From NCBI GenBank assembly GCA_039922875.1, contig JBDTDV010000026.1, forward strand, positions 1-56,423: a stretch of DNA of 56,423 bases. Reading direction: 5' to 3'. Below the pieces are notes generated by a model, which was not told the origin of the DNA, did not search any database, and was given only the letters and a program-made list of their open reading frames with translations. A program made the position numbers and the translations under genes. Below, one piece after another: positions 48,809 to 56,423 of this stretch (position 1 is the stretch's first letter; every line of letters begins with the position of its first letter). Origin of the DNA: JBDTDV01 sp039922875 (GTDB taxonomy: Bacteria > Actinomycetota > Actinomycetes > Actinomycetales > Microbacteriaceae).

Positions 48809-51358
48809 GTGGCAATTACCGTAGTCAAGCGCAATGGTCAGCGCGAGCCGTACGACGCGAACAAGATCAACTTGGCGATCGAGGATGCCGCGCACGGCCT
48901 GGATGAGAACATCACCTGGGTGACCCAGATCGCCAGCGAACTCGAGTTGACCCTCTTCGACGGCATCACCACTCAGCAGCTGGACGAGGCGGTGATCCAG
49001 GTCGCGCTGCAGAACGTGAAGGACGACCCCGAGTTCGACACGGTCGCCGCGAGGCTGCTCCTGAAGACCATCTACAAAAGTGTCCTTGGCGACTACGCCA
49101 CCCCCGAGGAGCTCACCGCGCTGCACCGGGACCGGTTCGCCGACTACGTCCGCAGGGGAGTGTCGGAGGAGTTGCTCGACGAGCGGCTGTCCAACCTGTT
49201 CGACCTGGACCGCCTCGCTGCCGTGATCGACCCCGGCAGGGACGAGTTGCTCAAGTACATCGGCGTGGTCACCCTGAACAACCGCTACGGAATCAAGGCG
49301 CGCAACAACGACCCGCTCGAGGTGCCGCAGTACTTCTGGATGCGGGTGGCGATGGGCCTGTCCCTGAACGAGTCCGATCCGACCACCCGGGCGATACGGT
49401 TCTACGAGAAGATGTCGAGCCTGGACTATCTGGCCGCCGGATCCACCCTGGTCAACGCCGGCACGAAGTTTCCGCAGCTGTCCAACTGCTTCGTGATGGA
49501 GATGCAAGACGACATCGAGCACATTGCCAAGTCGGTGCGCGACGTGATGTGGCTGACCAAGGGAACCGGAGGCATCGGGCTCGCCGTCACCAAGCTGCGC
49601 TCGCAGGGTTCGCCGATCCGCTCCAACAACACCACATCCACCGGCCCGATCCCGTTCATGCACACCATCGATTCGGTGCTGCGCGCGGTCAGCCGCGGCG
49701 GCAAGAAGTTCGGCGCGCTGTGCTTCTATATGGAGAATTGGCACCTGGACTTCTCCGAGTTCGTCGATCTGCGACAGAACTCGGGTGACCCGTACCGCAG
49801 GACTCGGACCGCGAATACCGCGGTCTGGATCAGCGACGAGTTCATGAAGCGGGTGCAGGACGATGCGCCCTGGTATCTCTTCGACCCGCTGGAGGTCAGT
49901 GATCTCAACGAGTTGTACGGGCAGGCGTTCTCGAAGCGGTACGCGCACTACGTTCAGGAGGCCGAAGCCGGCCGGCTGCGGATGTTCAAGAAGATGGGCG
50001 CCCGTGAGCAGTTCAAAGAGATCCTGATGTCGCTGCAGACCACCAGCCACCCGTGGCTGACCTGGAAGGACACGATCAACAACCGTGCGCTGAACAACAA
50101 CACCGGCACCATTCATCTCTCCAACCTGTGCACCGAGATCTGCCTGCCGCAGGACCGCGAGAACGTCGCGGTGTGCAACCTCGCCTCGATCAACCTCTCG
50201 CGGCATCTGCACGACGGGGCGTTCGACTGGGCTCAGATTGAAGACAGCGCCCGGCTGGCGGTGCGCCAACTGGACAACCTCGTGGACATCACCCTGTCCA
50301 GCGTGCCGGAGAGTGAGTACTCCAACCAGCAGAACCGGGCGATCGGCGTCGGGGTGATGGGCTTCACCGATGTGGTGGAGAAGCTCGGGCTCAGCTACGA
50401 GAGCGAAGCAGCATACGACCTGATCGACGAAATAATGGAGCACGTCTCCTACGCGGCGATCGATGAGAGCGCCGACCTCGCCGCTGAACGGGGGGCATAC
50501 CCGAACTTCGCCGGCTCCCGCTGGTCCAAGGGACTGGTTCCGATCGATACCATCGCCCTGACCGAGGCCGACCGCGGCGTGCCGATCAAGGTCAATCGCA
50601 CCACCAGGCTGGATTGGGACGCGCTGCGCACCAAGGTCGCCGGCGGTATGCGGAACGCGACCTTGATGGCGATCGCGCCGACGGCATCCATCGGTCTGGT
50701 CGCCGGGACGACTCCCGGTTTCGACCCGCAGTTCACCCAGATCTTCAGCCGTTCCACCAGTTCCGGTAAATTCTTGGAAGTCAACCGGAACCTGGTGCGC
50801 GATCTGCACGCTCTGGGCATTTGGGAGCAGGTGCGTGAGTCGATCCTGCGCAGTCAGGGCGACATCCAGCGCATCCCGCAGATCCCGGATGAGATCAAGG
50901 CGACCTACAAGACCAGTTTCCAGCTCTCCCCGTACGCGTTCCTCGAGGTGGCGGCGCGCGCGCAGAAGTGGATCGATCAAGCGATCAGCCGCAACATGTA
51001 TCTGGAGACCCGCGACCTCGGCGACATGATGGAGATCTACTACGGTGCCTGGGAGCGCGGGGTGAAGACCACCTACTATCTGCACTCCAAGCCGCGCCAT
51101 CAGGCCGAGCAAACCACGGTTCACGTCAACAAGGCGGAGGACTTCAAGGGCGGCACCCGCAAAGGCTTTGGTGCGGCGCGCGTTCCGGTTGCAGCGGGCG
51201 CCGGTGCCTCCAGCACCAGCGGGGCAGCCACCGGCGGCGCGCGAGCCCCGCGTCGCGGCTTCGGAGGCCTGGGCGCGGCCGAGCCGACCCAAACTGACCA
51301 AGCATCAGCCGGCCAGGCATCAGCTGACCAGGCAGCAGACCAGGCCGGCCAGAAGTAG
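48809..51358 (+). CDS. nrdA: Ribonucleoside-diphosphate reductase large subunit
   Basis: This 849-residue class I large subunit has an N-terminal ATP-cone VVKRNGQREPYDANKINLAI. The catalytic cysteines are Cys227 (LSNCFVM), Cys441 (SNLCTEI, radical position) and Cys456 (AVCNLAS). It ends in a Gln/Ala/Ser-rich linker ADQAADQAGQK and a TAG stop at 51356-51358. The C-terminal Cys-x-x-Cys tail needed for re-reduction by thioredoxin is missing from this ORF but is encoded in the same frame just after the stop, as a separate ORF (51374-51442). The start is GTG 48809 with a weak GGGAG. NrdR boxes lie upstream. Expected role: reducing ribonucleotides to deoxyribonucleotides. Confidence 0.94.
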   Translation: MAITVVKRNGQREPYDANKINLAIEDAAHGLDENITWVTQIASELELTLFDGITTQQLDEAVIQVALQNVKDDPEFDTVAARLLLKTIYKSVLGDYATPEELTALHRDRFADYVRRGVSEELLDERLSNLFDLDRLAAVIDPGRDELLKYIGVVTLNNRYGIKARNNDPLEVPQYFWMRVAMGLSLNESDPTTRAIRFYEKMSSLDYLAAGSTLVNAGTKFPQLSNCFVMEMQDDIEHIAKSVRDVMWLTKGTGGIGLAVTKLRSQGSPIRSNNTTSTGPIPFMHTIDSVLRAVSRGGKKFGALCFYMENWHLDFSEFVDLRQNSGDPYRRTRTANTAVWISDEFMKRVQDDAPWYLFDPLEVSDLNELYGQAFSKRYAHYVQEAEAGRLRMFKKMGAREQFKEILMSLQTTSHPWLTWKDTINNRALNNNTGTIHLSNLCTEICLPQDRENVAVCNLASINLSRHLHDGAFDWAQIEDSARLAVRQLDNLVDITLSSVPESEYSNQQNRAIGVGVMGFTDVVEKLGLSYESEAAYDLIDEIMEHVSYAAIDESADLAAERGAYPNFAGSRWSKGLVPIDTIALTEADRGVPIKVNRTTRLDWDALRTKVAGGMRNATLMAIAPTASIGLVAGTTPGFDPQFTQIFSRSTSSGKFLEVNRNLVRDLHALGIWEQVRESILRSQGDIQRIPQIPDEIKATYKTSFQLSPYAFLEVAARAQKWIDQAISRNMYLETRDLGDMMEIYYGAWERGVKTTYYLHSKPRHQAEQTTVHVNKAEDFKGGTRKGFGAARVPVAAGAGASSTSGAATGGARAPRRGFGGLGAAEPTQTDQASAGQASADQAADQAGQK

Positions 51359-51373
51359 GAGAGGCGACAGCGC

Positions 51374-51442
51374 ATGGACGACTTCGACTACGTGGTACCG
51401 GTTGATCCGATGGAGGAACTGCAGTGTGACTCCTGCCAGTGA
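51374..51442 (+). CDS. 22-residue ORF encoding the redox-active CxxC tail of NrdA
   Basis: ATG 51374 begins MDDFDYVVPVDPMEEL and ends QCDSCQ with stop TGA 51440-51442. The C-terminal Cys-Asp-Ser-Cys is what a class I NrdA tail should contain, and the NrdA above lacks it. The reading frame is the same as nrdA, so reading through TAG 51356 would append it, via ERRQR, to NrdA. AGGAGAGG at 51357-51364 overlaps the TAG and is well placed for ATG 51374, favouring independent translation. This is either a tail in trans, a read-through extension, or a recent nonsense mutation or sequencing error. Not previously described to my knowledge. Confidence 0.65.
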   Translation: MDDFDYVVPVDPMEELQCDSCQ

Positions 51443-51446
51443 CCAC

Positions 51447-51506
51447 GCATTATTGAGCACGGCATTATTCAGCACGGCACTATTGAGTACGGCACTATCG
51501 AGTACA
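51447..51506. repeat. Four 15-bp tandem repeats between the NrdA tail ORF and nrdB
   Basis: Units GCATTATTGAGCACG, GCATTATTCAGCACG, GCACTATTGAGTACG and GCACTATCGAGTACA start at 51447, 51462, 51477 and 51492. They are much less GC-rich than the flanks. The 15-bp period is five codons: an overlapping frame from GTG 51426 reads (ALLST)n, but no function is supported for it. Confidence 0.85.
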
Positions 51507-51528
51507 GAGAAGAGAAGAGCGTAGCGAT

Positions 51529-52527
51529 ATGGGGATATTGGGAACCGGCGTTCAAGAAGGCCTGCTGCTGAAGCCGGTCACCTACCAGTGGGCGATGGAC
51601 CTGTACGACCAGGCGGTAGCCAACACCTGGTTCCCCAACGAGGTGCAGTTGGATGCCGATATCGCCGACTTCAAGAAGATGACCGACGAGGAGCGGCACG
51701 CGATCACCTTCTTGATGAGCTACTTCAACCCCAACGAACTGCTGGTCAACAAGGCGCTGGCATTCGGCGTCTACCCATATCTGAACGCGGCCGAATGCCA
51801 CCTCTACCTCGCAAAGCAGATGTGGGAAGAGGCCAACCACTGCATGTCATTCGAGTATGTCCTGGAGACCTTCCCCATCGACCGAGATGCCGCGTACAAC
51901 TCGCACATCGATGTGCCGTCGATGGCGCGCAAGGAGGAATTCGAATTCTCCTTCATCCGGCGGATGACCGAGGAGAAGCTCGACATCACCACCACCGAGG
52001 GCAAGAAAGACTTCGTCCGCAACCTGGTGGCGTACAACGTCATCCTCGAGGGAGTCTGGTTCTACTCGGGCTTCATGGTGGCCCTCTCCTTCCGGCAGCG
52101 GAATCTGCTGCGTAACTTCGGCTCGCTCATGGACTGGATCGTGCGGGACGAGTCGCTGCACCTGAAGTTCGGGATGAATCTGATCCTCACCGTCCTGGAC
52201 GAGAATCCCGATCTGCAGACTCCGGAGTTCGCCGCCGAGATCCGGCAGATGATTTTGGATGCCGTGGAGATGGAAGAGGAATACAACCGTGACCTGCTGC
52301 CCGGCGGCATCCTGGGCCTGAACGCCAACTACATCAACCAGTACGTCAAGTACCTGGCCGATCGGCGGTTGGAGGAGCTGGGATTCGACGCGGAGTACAA
52401 GGTATCCAACCCGGCGAAATGGATGGCCACGGCAAACGACACCCTCGAGCTGGTGAACTTCTTCGAGTCGATCAACACCTCGTACGAGTCCAACGCCCGC
52501 TCTACGGTTGCGGCCAAGAAGGACTAG
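51529..52527 (+). CDS. nrdB: Ribonucleoside-diphosphate reductase small subunit, Phe at radical site (class Ic-like)
   Basis: This 332-residue ferritin-like small subunit has predicted metal ligands Glu70 (FNPNELL), Glu101 and His104 (WEEANH), Glu174 (ILEGVWF), Glu208 and His211 (RDESLHLKF). At the usual radical Tyr position, four residues after His104, lies Phe108 (HCMSFEY). First ligand Glu plus Phe is the class Ic pattern known from Chlamydia trachomatis, which uses a Mn(IV)/Fe(III) cofactor instead of a tyrosyl radical. The C-terminus ANARSTVAAKKD should bind NrdA. It is the last gene of the nrd operon, starting at ATG 51529 with a weak purine-rich site. Confidence 0.9.
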   Translation: MGILGTGVQEGLLLKPVTYQWAMDLYDQAVANTWFPNEVQLDADIADFKKMTDEERHAITFLMSYFNPNELLVNKALAFGVYPYLNAAECHLYLAKQMWEEANHCMSFEYVLETFPIDRDAAYNSHIDVPSMARKEEFEFSFIRRMTEEKLDITTTEGKKDFVRNLVAYNVILEGVWFYSGFMVALSFRQRNLLRNFGSLMDWIVRDESLHLKFGMNLILTVLDENPDLQTPEFAAEIRQMILDAVEMEEEYNRDLLPGGILGLNANYINQYVKYLADRRLEELGFDAEYKVSNPAKWMATANDTLELVNFFESINTSYESNARSTVAAKKD

Positions 52528-52671
52528 GAGCGTTCCATCCGTCATAATTGAACGTCCGGGATGCCAGACAGTAGCCGGTTCTCGAGGTGGTTTTCGGCTA
52601 TTTGAGGTGGGCCGGTCTCCTGTAAGCTCCGAAGCACCCTTAGCCCCTCACCTCGATGGAGAGAAGAAATC

Positions 52672-53568
52672 ATGATACGAACCCGGTATGCCCTGCCCGT
52701 GTTCTTGGCCGCCGCGGCGATGACGTTGACCGGTTGTGTGAACAACGAGGCATCCGCCCCGCAGGACACCGGCAATGCCAGCGCGAGCACCACCAAGGAC
52801 GAGGCGATCGCTAAACTCTTGCCGGAGAAAATCAGGTCATCCGGAAAGCTCGTGGTGGGCACCGACGCCGCCTATCCGCCCAACGAGTACAAAGACGCCG
52901 ACGGCAAGCCGATCGGCTGGGACATCGAACTGGCCGATGCGCTCGGCGCCAAACTCGGCCTCACCGTGTCGTACCAGGTCGCGAAGTTCGACAACATCAT
53001 CCCAAGCATTACCGGGGGGAAGGTCAACATCGGCGTCTCTTCGTTCACCGATAACGCGGAACGCGAGAAGCAGGTCGACTTCATCAACTACTACACCGCC
53101 GGCATCCTCTGGGCGTCACCGACCGGCAAGACGGTTGATCCGGACAACGCGTGCGGGCTCACAATCGCGGTGCAATCCACCACTGTGGAGGATACCGACG
53201 AGGTTCCGGCCAAGTCGAAGGCGTGCACCGATGCCGGCAAGGCGCCGATCAACAAGCTGAAGTTCGACGCGCAGGACCAGGCCACCACCGCCGTCGTGCT
53301 CGGTCAGGCCGACGCCATGAGCGCGGACTCGCCGGTTACCGCGTACGCGATCAAGAAGGCCGACGGCAAGCTGCAGGCGGCTGGCGAGTCATTCGACAAC
53401 ACGCCGTACGGCATGCCGGTCGCGAAGGACTCCAAACTGCAGAAGCCGATTCAAAAGGCGATGCAGGCGTTGATCGACGACGGAACCTACGGCAAGATTC
53501 TGAAGAAGTGGGGCGTCGAAGCCGGAGCCGTGGAGAAGGTCGAGATCAACGCCGGGTCGAAGGGCTAA
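52672..53568 (+). CDS. Polar amino-acid ABC transporter substrate-binding lipoprotein
   Basis: This 298-residue lipoprotein has signal peptide RTRYALPVFLAAAAMTLTGC (Cys ~22), then a Ser/Thr-rich spacer. The SBP family 3 fold contains LVVGTDAAYPPNEYKDADGKPIGWDIELADALGAKLGL, INIGVSSFTDNAEREKQVDFIN and GMPVAKDSKLQKPIQKAMQAL. It should capture an amino acid (basic, Gln-type or aromatic) outside the membrane for the adjacent permease and ATPase. ATG 52672 has GGAGAGAAG upstream. The gap after nrdB holds no gene; a separate promoter is expected. Confidence 0.93.
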   Translation: MIRTRYALPVFLAAAAMTLTGCVNNEASAPQDTGNASASTTKDEAIAKLLPEKIRSSGKLVVGTDAAYPPNEYKDADGKPIGWDIELADALGAKLGLTVSYQVAKFDNIIPSITGGKVNIGVSSFTDNAEREKQVDFINYYTAGILWASPTGKTVDPDNACGLTIAVQSTTVEDTDEVPAKSKACTDAGKAPINKLKFDAQDQATTAVVLGQADAMSADSPVTAYAIKKADGKLQAAGESFDNTPYGMPVAKDSKLQKPIQKAMQALIDDGTYGKILKKWGVEAGAVEKVEINAGSKG

Positions 53569-53572
53569 CTTC

Positions 53573-54553
53573 TTGTCCGAGGATCGTTCCGGCCGTCCGA
53601 TGGCGCGGGGCTCCGCGCCGTCGGACGGCAACCCGAAGGCCATCAAGGCGATCAAGCTGCGGCATCCGTGGCGCACGGTCACCGCCATCGTGCTGATCGT
53701 GCTGCTGGTGATGTTCATCTTCGACGCGGCCGGACGCAAGGCGTACGGCTGGCAATACGTCGGCAAGTATGTCTTCGACCAGCGGATCAGCCAGGCTGCG
53801 CTGACCACACTCGAACTGACCGTGTTCTCGATGGTGATTGCCATTGTCCTCGGCCTGGTACTCGCGGTGATGCGGTTGTCGCCGAATCCGGTGGTCAAAT
53901 ACGTCGCTTGGCTGTATTTGTGGGTCTTCCGCGGAACACCCGTGTACGTCCAGTTGGTGTTCTGGGGTTTGATCACCCTGATCTACCCGACCATCGAACT
54001 CGGGCTGCCATTCATGCATCCCTGGGTTTCGATCCCGAACGGATTGGCGCTGAACACCTTCATCATCGCCATCATCGGGCTGGCCCTGAACGAAGCCGCC
54101 TACATGGCCGAGATCGTCCGTGCCGGGCTGCTGTCGGTGGACCGCGGGCAGGAAGAAGCCGCGACGGCGCTCGGCATGTCCTGGGGACAGACGATGAGCA
54201 GGATCGTCGTTCCGCAATCGATGCGGGTGATCATCCCGCCGACCGGCAACGAGGTGATCTCGATGCTGAAGACGACGTCCCTGGTGGCCGCGATCCCGTT
54301 CTCATTCGACCTGTACGGGGTAGCCAGGGACATCTCAGCACAGACCTTCACCCCGATCCCGCTGCTGATCGTGGCCTGCTTGTGGTATTTGCTGTTCACT
54401 TCGATCCTGATGGTCGGCCAGTACTTCCTGGAGCGGCGGTTCTCCCGCGGGGTGGGCCAGCGCCGGCCGGACAGGCTCACCGCAACGGCGACGGCCGCCG
54501 TTCCGGCCGTCGATGTGCCACCGGCCGGCAACGATGTCGGAGGAAAAGGATGA
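53573..54553 (+). CDS. Amino-acid ABC transporter permease (His/Glu/Gln/Arg/opine type)
   Basis: The product is 326 residues if read from TTG 53573 (ATG 53600 is an alternative without a ribosome-binding site). The N-terminal soluble stretch is followed by five or so transmembrane helices. The EAA-type coupling loop reads EEAATALGMSWGQTMSRIVVPQSMRVIIPPTGNE. It follows the binding-protein gene after only 4 bases and overlaps the ATPase gene by 4 bases (ATGA). As a homodimer it should form the channel of this polar amino-acid importer. The C-terminus has an Ala/Thr-rich extension. Confidence 0.92.
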   Translation: MSEDRSGRPMARGSAPSDGNPKAIKAIKLRHPWRTVTAIVLIVLLVMFIFDAAGRKAYGWQYVGKYVFDQRISQAALTTLELTVFSMVIAIVLGLVLAVMRLSPNPVVKYVAWLYLWVFRGTPVYVQLVFWGLITLIYPTIELGLPFMHPWVSIPNGLALNTFIIAIIGLALNEAAYMAEIVRAGLLSVDRGQEEAATALGMSWGQTMSRIVVPQSMRVIIPPTGNEVISMLKTTSLVAAIPFSFDLYGVARDISAQTFTPIPLLIVACLWYLLFTSILMVGQYFLERRFSRGVGQRRPDRLTATATAAVPAVDVPPAGNDVGGKG

Positions 54554-55317
54554 CCACGATGCCGATGGTGGAGGCCGATTGCGTTTCCAAGAGTTTCGGG
54601 TTGAACGAGGTGCTCAAGAGCATCTCGCTGAGCGTGCAGCCCGGCGAGGTGATGTGCCTGCTCGGCCCGTCTGGGTCAGGCAAGTCGACCTTCCTGCGAT
54701 GCATCAACCATTTGGAGCGCGTGGATGCCGGCCGGCTCTCGGTGGACGGCAAGCTGGTCGGCTATGAGGAACGCGGCGACAGACTGTACGAGCTCAAACC
54801 CAAGGAGGCGGCCAGGCAGCGCCGGGAGATCGGCATGGTGTTCCAGCGCTTCAACCTGTTCCCGCACATGACGGCGCTTGAGAATGTGTCGGAGGCGCCA
54901 ATCCGGGTCAAGGGCATCAACAAGGCCACCGCCAGGACCAGGGCGACCGAGTTGCTGGAGCGGGTGGGCCTTGGCGGTAAGGGCGACCATTACCCGGCGC
55001 ACCTGTCCGGTGGGCAGCAGCAGCGGGTCGCGATCGCGCGGGCGCTGGCGATGGATCCCAAGCTGATGCTGTTCGACGAGCCGACCAGTGCGTTAGACCC
55101 GGAACTGGTCGGTGAGGTACTTGACGTGATGAAGGGTCTGGCGAAATCGGGCATGACGATGATCGTGGTGACCCATGAGATGGGTTTCGCCCGCGAGGTG
55201 GCTGACACGGTGGTGTTCATGGACGGCGGTGTGGTGGTCGAGAGCGGGGACCCGACGGACGTGTTGACCAACCCGCAGCACAATCGCACCAAGGCATTCC
55301 TGTCCAAGGTGCTTTAG
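54550..55317 (+). CDS. Amino-acid ABC transporter ATP-binding protein (GlnQ/HisP type)
   Basis: This 255-residue ATPase has Walker A GPSGSGKST, Q-loop VFQRFNLFPHMTALENV, signature LSGGQQQRVAIARAL, Walker B LMLFDEPTSALDPELV and the switch His in VVTHEMGF. It is of the GlnQ/HisP/ArtP class. AGGAAAAGG precedes ATG 54550, whose start overlaps the permease stop. Together with the upstream permease and lipoprotein it completes an importer for a polar amino acid. Its stop overlaps the convergent HrpA-type gene by 4 bases. Confidence 0.95.
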   Translation: MTTMPMVEADCVSKSFGLNEVLKSISLSVQPGEVMCLLGPSGSGKSTFLRCINHLERVDAGRLSVDGKLVGYEERGDRLYELKPKEAARQRREIGMVFQRFNLFPHMTALENVSEAPIRVKGINKATARTRATELLERVGLGGKGDHYPAHLSGGQQQRVAIARALAMDPKLMLFDEPTSALDPELVGEVLDVMKGLAKSGMTMIVVTHEMGFAREVADTVVFMDGGVVVESGDPTDVLTNPQHNRTKAFLSKVL

Positions 55318-56423
55318 GTTGCCGCGAGCACCTTTTGAATCCGCTTGACCGACACGCTCTCGGCGGTGCCCAGCTGTTGCGCGAACAAGCTCAGCCGGAG
55401 TTCCTCCAACATCCACCGTGCGTGCACCAGGTTCGCGCTCGGGCTGGATGCCGGCTGCGGTCCGTGCAGCGTCGGTAACGGCAGCACGCCGCCAGCGGCC
55501 AGATAGTGATCGGTAGCGGCCTGCACCTCGTTCATCCAGACCCGGTCCCGGCCGGGATTATCCGGCAGCGTGCTCAGCCGGCGGGTGATGCCGGTCAGAT
55601 ACACCGGCATCCGGCGCAGCCGCTCGGTGCCGGTCGCCGAAACGAACCCAGGGTAGAGCAGATTGCCCAACTGGGCGCGAACGTCCCTCAGCGCGGGCAG
55701 CACCGCCAGATTCGTCGCCTGTGCGATCGCCTTTTCGACGAGCCGACCGGCGGCGATGGTCCGTGTCACGTCGGAAACGGCGCCGAACATGGCATCCATG
55801 ATCACCGCGGAGACGCGGTCCCTTATCGATTCGAACTCAGCCCTCATGAAGACCTGGCCGTCCGGGCGCACGCGCCGCATTACCGCCTCGACGCAGGCGA
55901 TCAGGCAGTCCTCGAACAACTCGCCGGTGTTTCGGTACGGGCTCTGGGCCAGGGTGAGCTTCTCTGCGGAGGTCAAGTGTTGTTGCACGTACGCGATCGG
56001 TGACGGGGTCGCGCTGATCAGCATCCGGCGCACCCCGGCCGGCATGCTCGCCGCCTGATCCTCCGCGGTGCTCATTAGCCGGATTCCCACCGTCGAGCCC
56101 TCATCGATCAGCGCCGGGTAAGCTCGGATCACCGTGTCGGCGCGTCGAGTATCGACGTGTCTGGGAAGTTCGTCGAAGTCCCAGCCGGAGATACCGCTGC
56201 GTTCGATGCCATTTGGCACAGCGTGCGATGCGCGGGCGACACTCTCGCGGACCTGTACCTTCAGGCCACGCTGCAGCGCGGGAAGGTCTCTTCCATCGGA
56301 CAACCGGCGGCCGCGGTCATCCACCACCTGGAAAGCGATCTGAAGATGGTCCGGAACCCGGTCGAGGTCGAAGTCGGTCGCTGCGACCGATACGCCGGTC
56401 AGCCGCTTCATCGCGGCCGCGAC
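55314..56423 (-). CDS. hrpA: C-terminal part of an HrpA-type ATP-dependent RNA helicase (DUF3418), 5' end outside window
   Basis: About 369 residues are visible, open at the right edge. They match the DUF3418 C-terminal region that follows the helicase core in HrpA proteins: PDHLQIAFQVVDDRGRRLSDGRDL, VIRAYPALIDEGSTVGIRL, LTLAQSPYRNTGELFEDCLIACVEAV, VYLTGITRRLSTLPDNPGRDRV and VHARWMLEELRLSLFAQQLG. The helicase motifs themselves lie outside the window, so the call rests on this C-terminal domain. HrpA helps resolve stalled or collided ribosomes. It is convergent with the ATPase gene (4-base overlap). The frame continues upstream of ATG 56411. Confidence 0.9.
   Translation of the reverse strand, partial: VAAAMKRLTGVSVAATDFDLDRVPDHLQIAFQVVDDRGRRLSDGRDLPALQRGLKVQVRESVARASHAVPNGIERSGISGWDFDELPRHVDTRRADTVIRAYPALIDEGSTVGIRLMSTAEDQAASMPAGVRRMLISATPSPIAYVQQHLTSAEKLTLAQSPYRNTGELFEDCLIACVEAVMRRVRPDGQVFMRAEFESIRDRVSAVIMDAMFGAVSDVTRTIAAGRLVEKAIAQATNLAVLPALRDVRAQLGNLLYPGFVSATGTERLRRMPVYLTGITRRLSTLPDNPGRDRVWMNEVQAATDHYLAAGGVLPLPTLHGPQPASSPSANLVHARWMLEELRLSLFAQQLGTAESVSVKRIQKVLAAT

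Noticed and set aside
48599..51301. 900-residue antisense open frame across nrdA
   Set aside because: Long antisense frames are common opposite GC-rich coding genes. The protein has no recognisable domain, and nrdA on the plus strand has all its catalytic residues.
51426..51524. Small ORF from GTG 51426 reading TPASDH(ALLST)n
   Set aside because: It overlaps the NrdA-tail ORF in another frame, and its sequence is produced by the 15-bp tandem repeat. No ribosome-binding site or homologue is recognisable, so it is listed only as a repeat.

Overview
The window is a chromosomal stretch of a high-GC Gram-positive bacterium, most likely an actinobacterium of the family Microbacteriaceae or a close relative. 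The evidence is pervasive GC-rich third positions, many GTG starts, and actinobacterial gene groups: SCO1664/DUF3090/MSMEG_4193-type phosphatase, DUF2017 next to clpS, the mscL/FmdB/5-formyl-THF cyclo-ligase block, and a degenerate SF1 helicase-like protein. No insertion sequence, prophage, rRNA or CRISPR array was seen. One tRNA-Ala(CGC) is present.

Layout. 1-5275: end of a RibD-fold reductase, a two-gene fluoride channel (crcB pair), then a MoxR/ChlI-type AAA+ ATPase overlapping a VWA-domain partner. 5283-8187 (minus): SCO1664, DUF3090, histidine phosphatase and an alpha/beta hydrolase. 8246-15371: a locus resembling the mycobacterial DosR/DevR dormancy regulon, with a pyridoxamine-phosphate-oxidase-fold protein, a tandem universal stress protein, a DevS-like GAF histidine kinase that keeps the haem-ligand histidine, a DevR-like response regulator, a cytochrome b / sulfite-oxidase-fold fusion, a flavodoxin and a second PNPOx-fold protein. 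Two palindromes resembling DosR boxes lie in its intergenic gaps. 15386-20875: a broken glycine-cleavage-T-like gene, a CPBP membrane protein, a seven-repeat propeller-like protein, an NAD-dependent reductase, a PNPOx-like flavoprotein, a VOC protein and a CGNR regulator. 20883-25064: a diaminopropionate ammonia-lyase group with a GntR regulator, an FAD oxidoreductase and a 2-hydroxyacid dehydrogenase. 25263-42485: mostly housekeeping and general metabolic genes (pseudo-helicase, mscL, galU, tRNA, Fpg/Nei glycosylase, clpS, acyl-CoA dehydrogenase-like protein, aldo/keto reductases). 42531-47131 (minus): a Liv branched-chain amino-acid ABC operon in which LivM and LivG are one polypeptide. 47305-48513: an MFS exporter. 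48540-52527: a ribonucleotide reductase operon. 52672-55317: a polar amino-acid ABC importer. 55314-56423: the C-terminal end of an HrpA-type RNA helicase.

Two systems deserve most attention. In the nrd operon, the large subunit stops at an in-frame TAG. The C-terminal Cys-x-x-Cys swivel tail that this enzyme class needs for re-reduction then appears just downstream in the same frame, as a separate 22-residue ORF with its own strong ribosome-binding site. The small subunit has Phe where the radical Tyr should be, which is the class Ic (Mn/Fe) arrangement. The nrd promoter carries two NrdR boxes 32 bp apart and a cluster of DnaA-box-like sites. In the DosR-like locus, a haem-sensing two-component system appears to control a membrane-anchored molybdopterin/cytochrome b fusion and a flavodoxin. 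This suggests a hypoxia- or redox-controlled electron-transfer module not found in the classical mycobacterial regulon. All calls come from reading the sequence; no database search or structure prediction was run.
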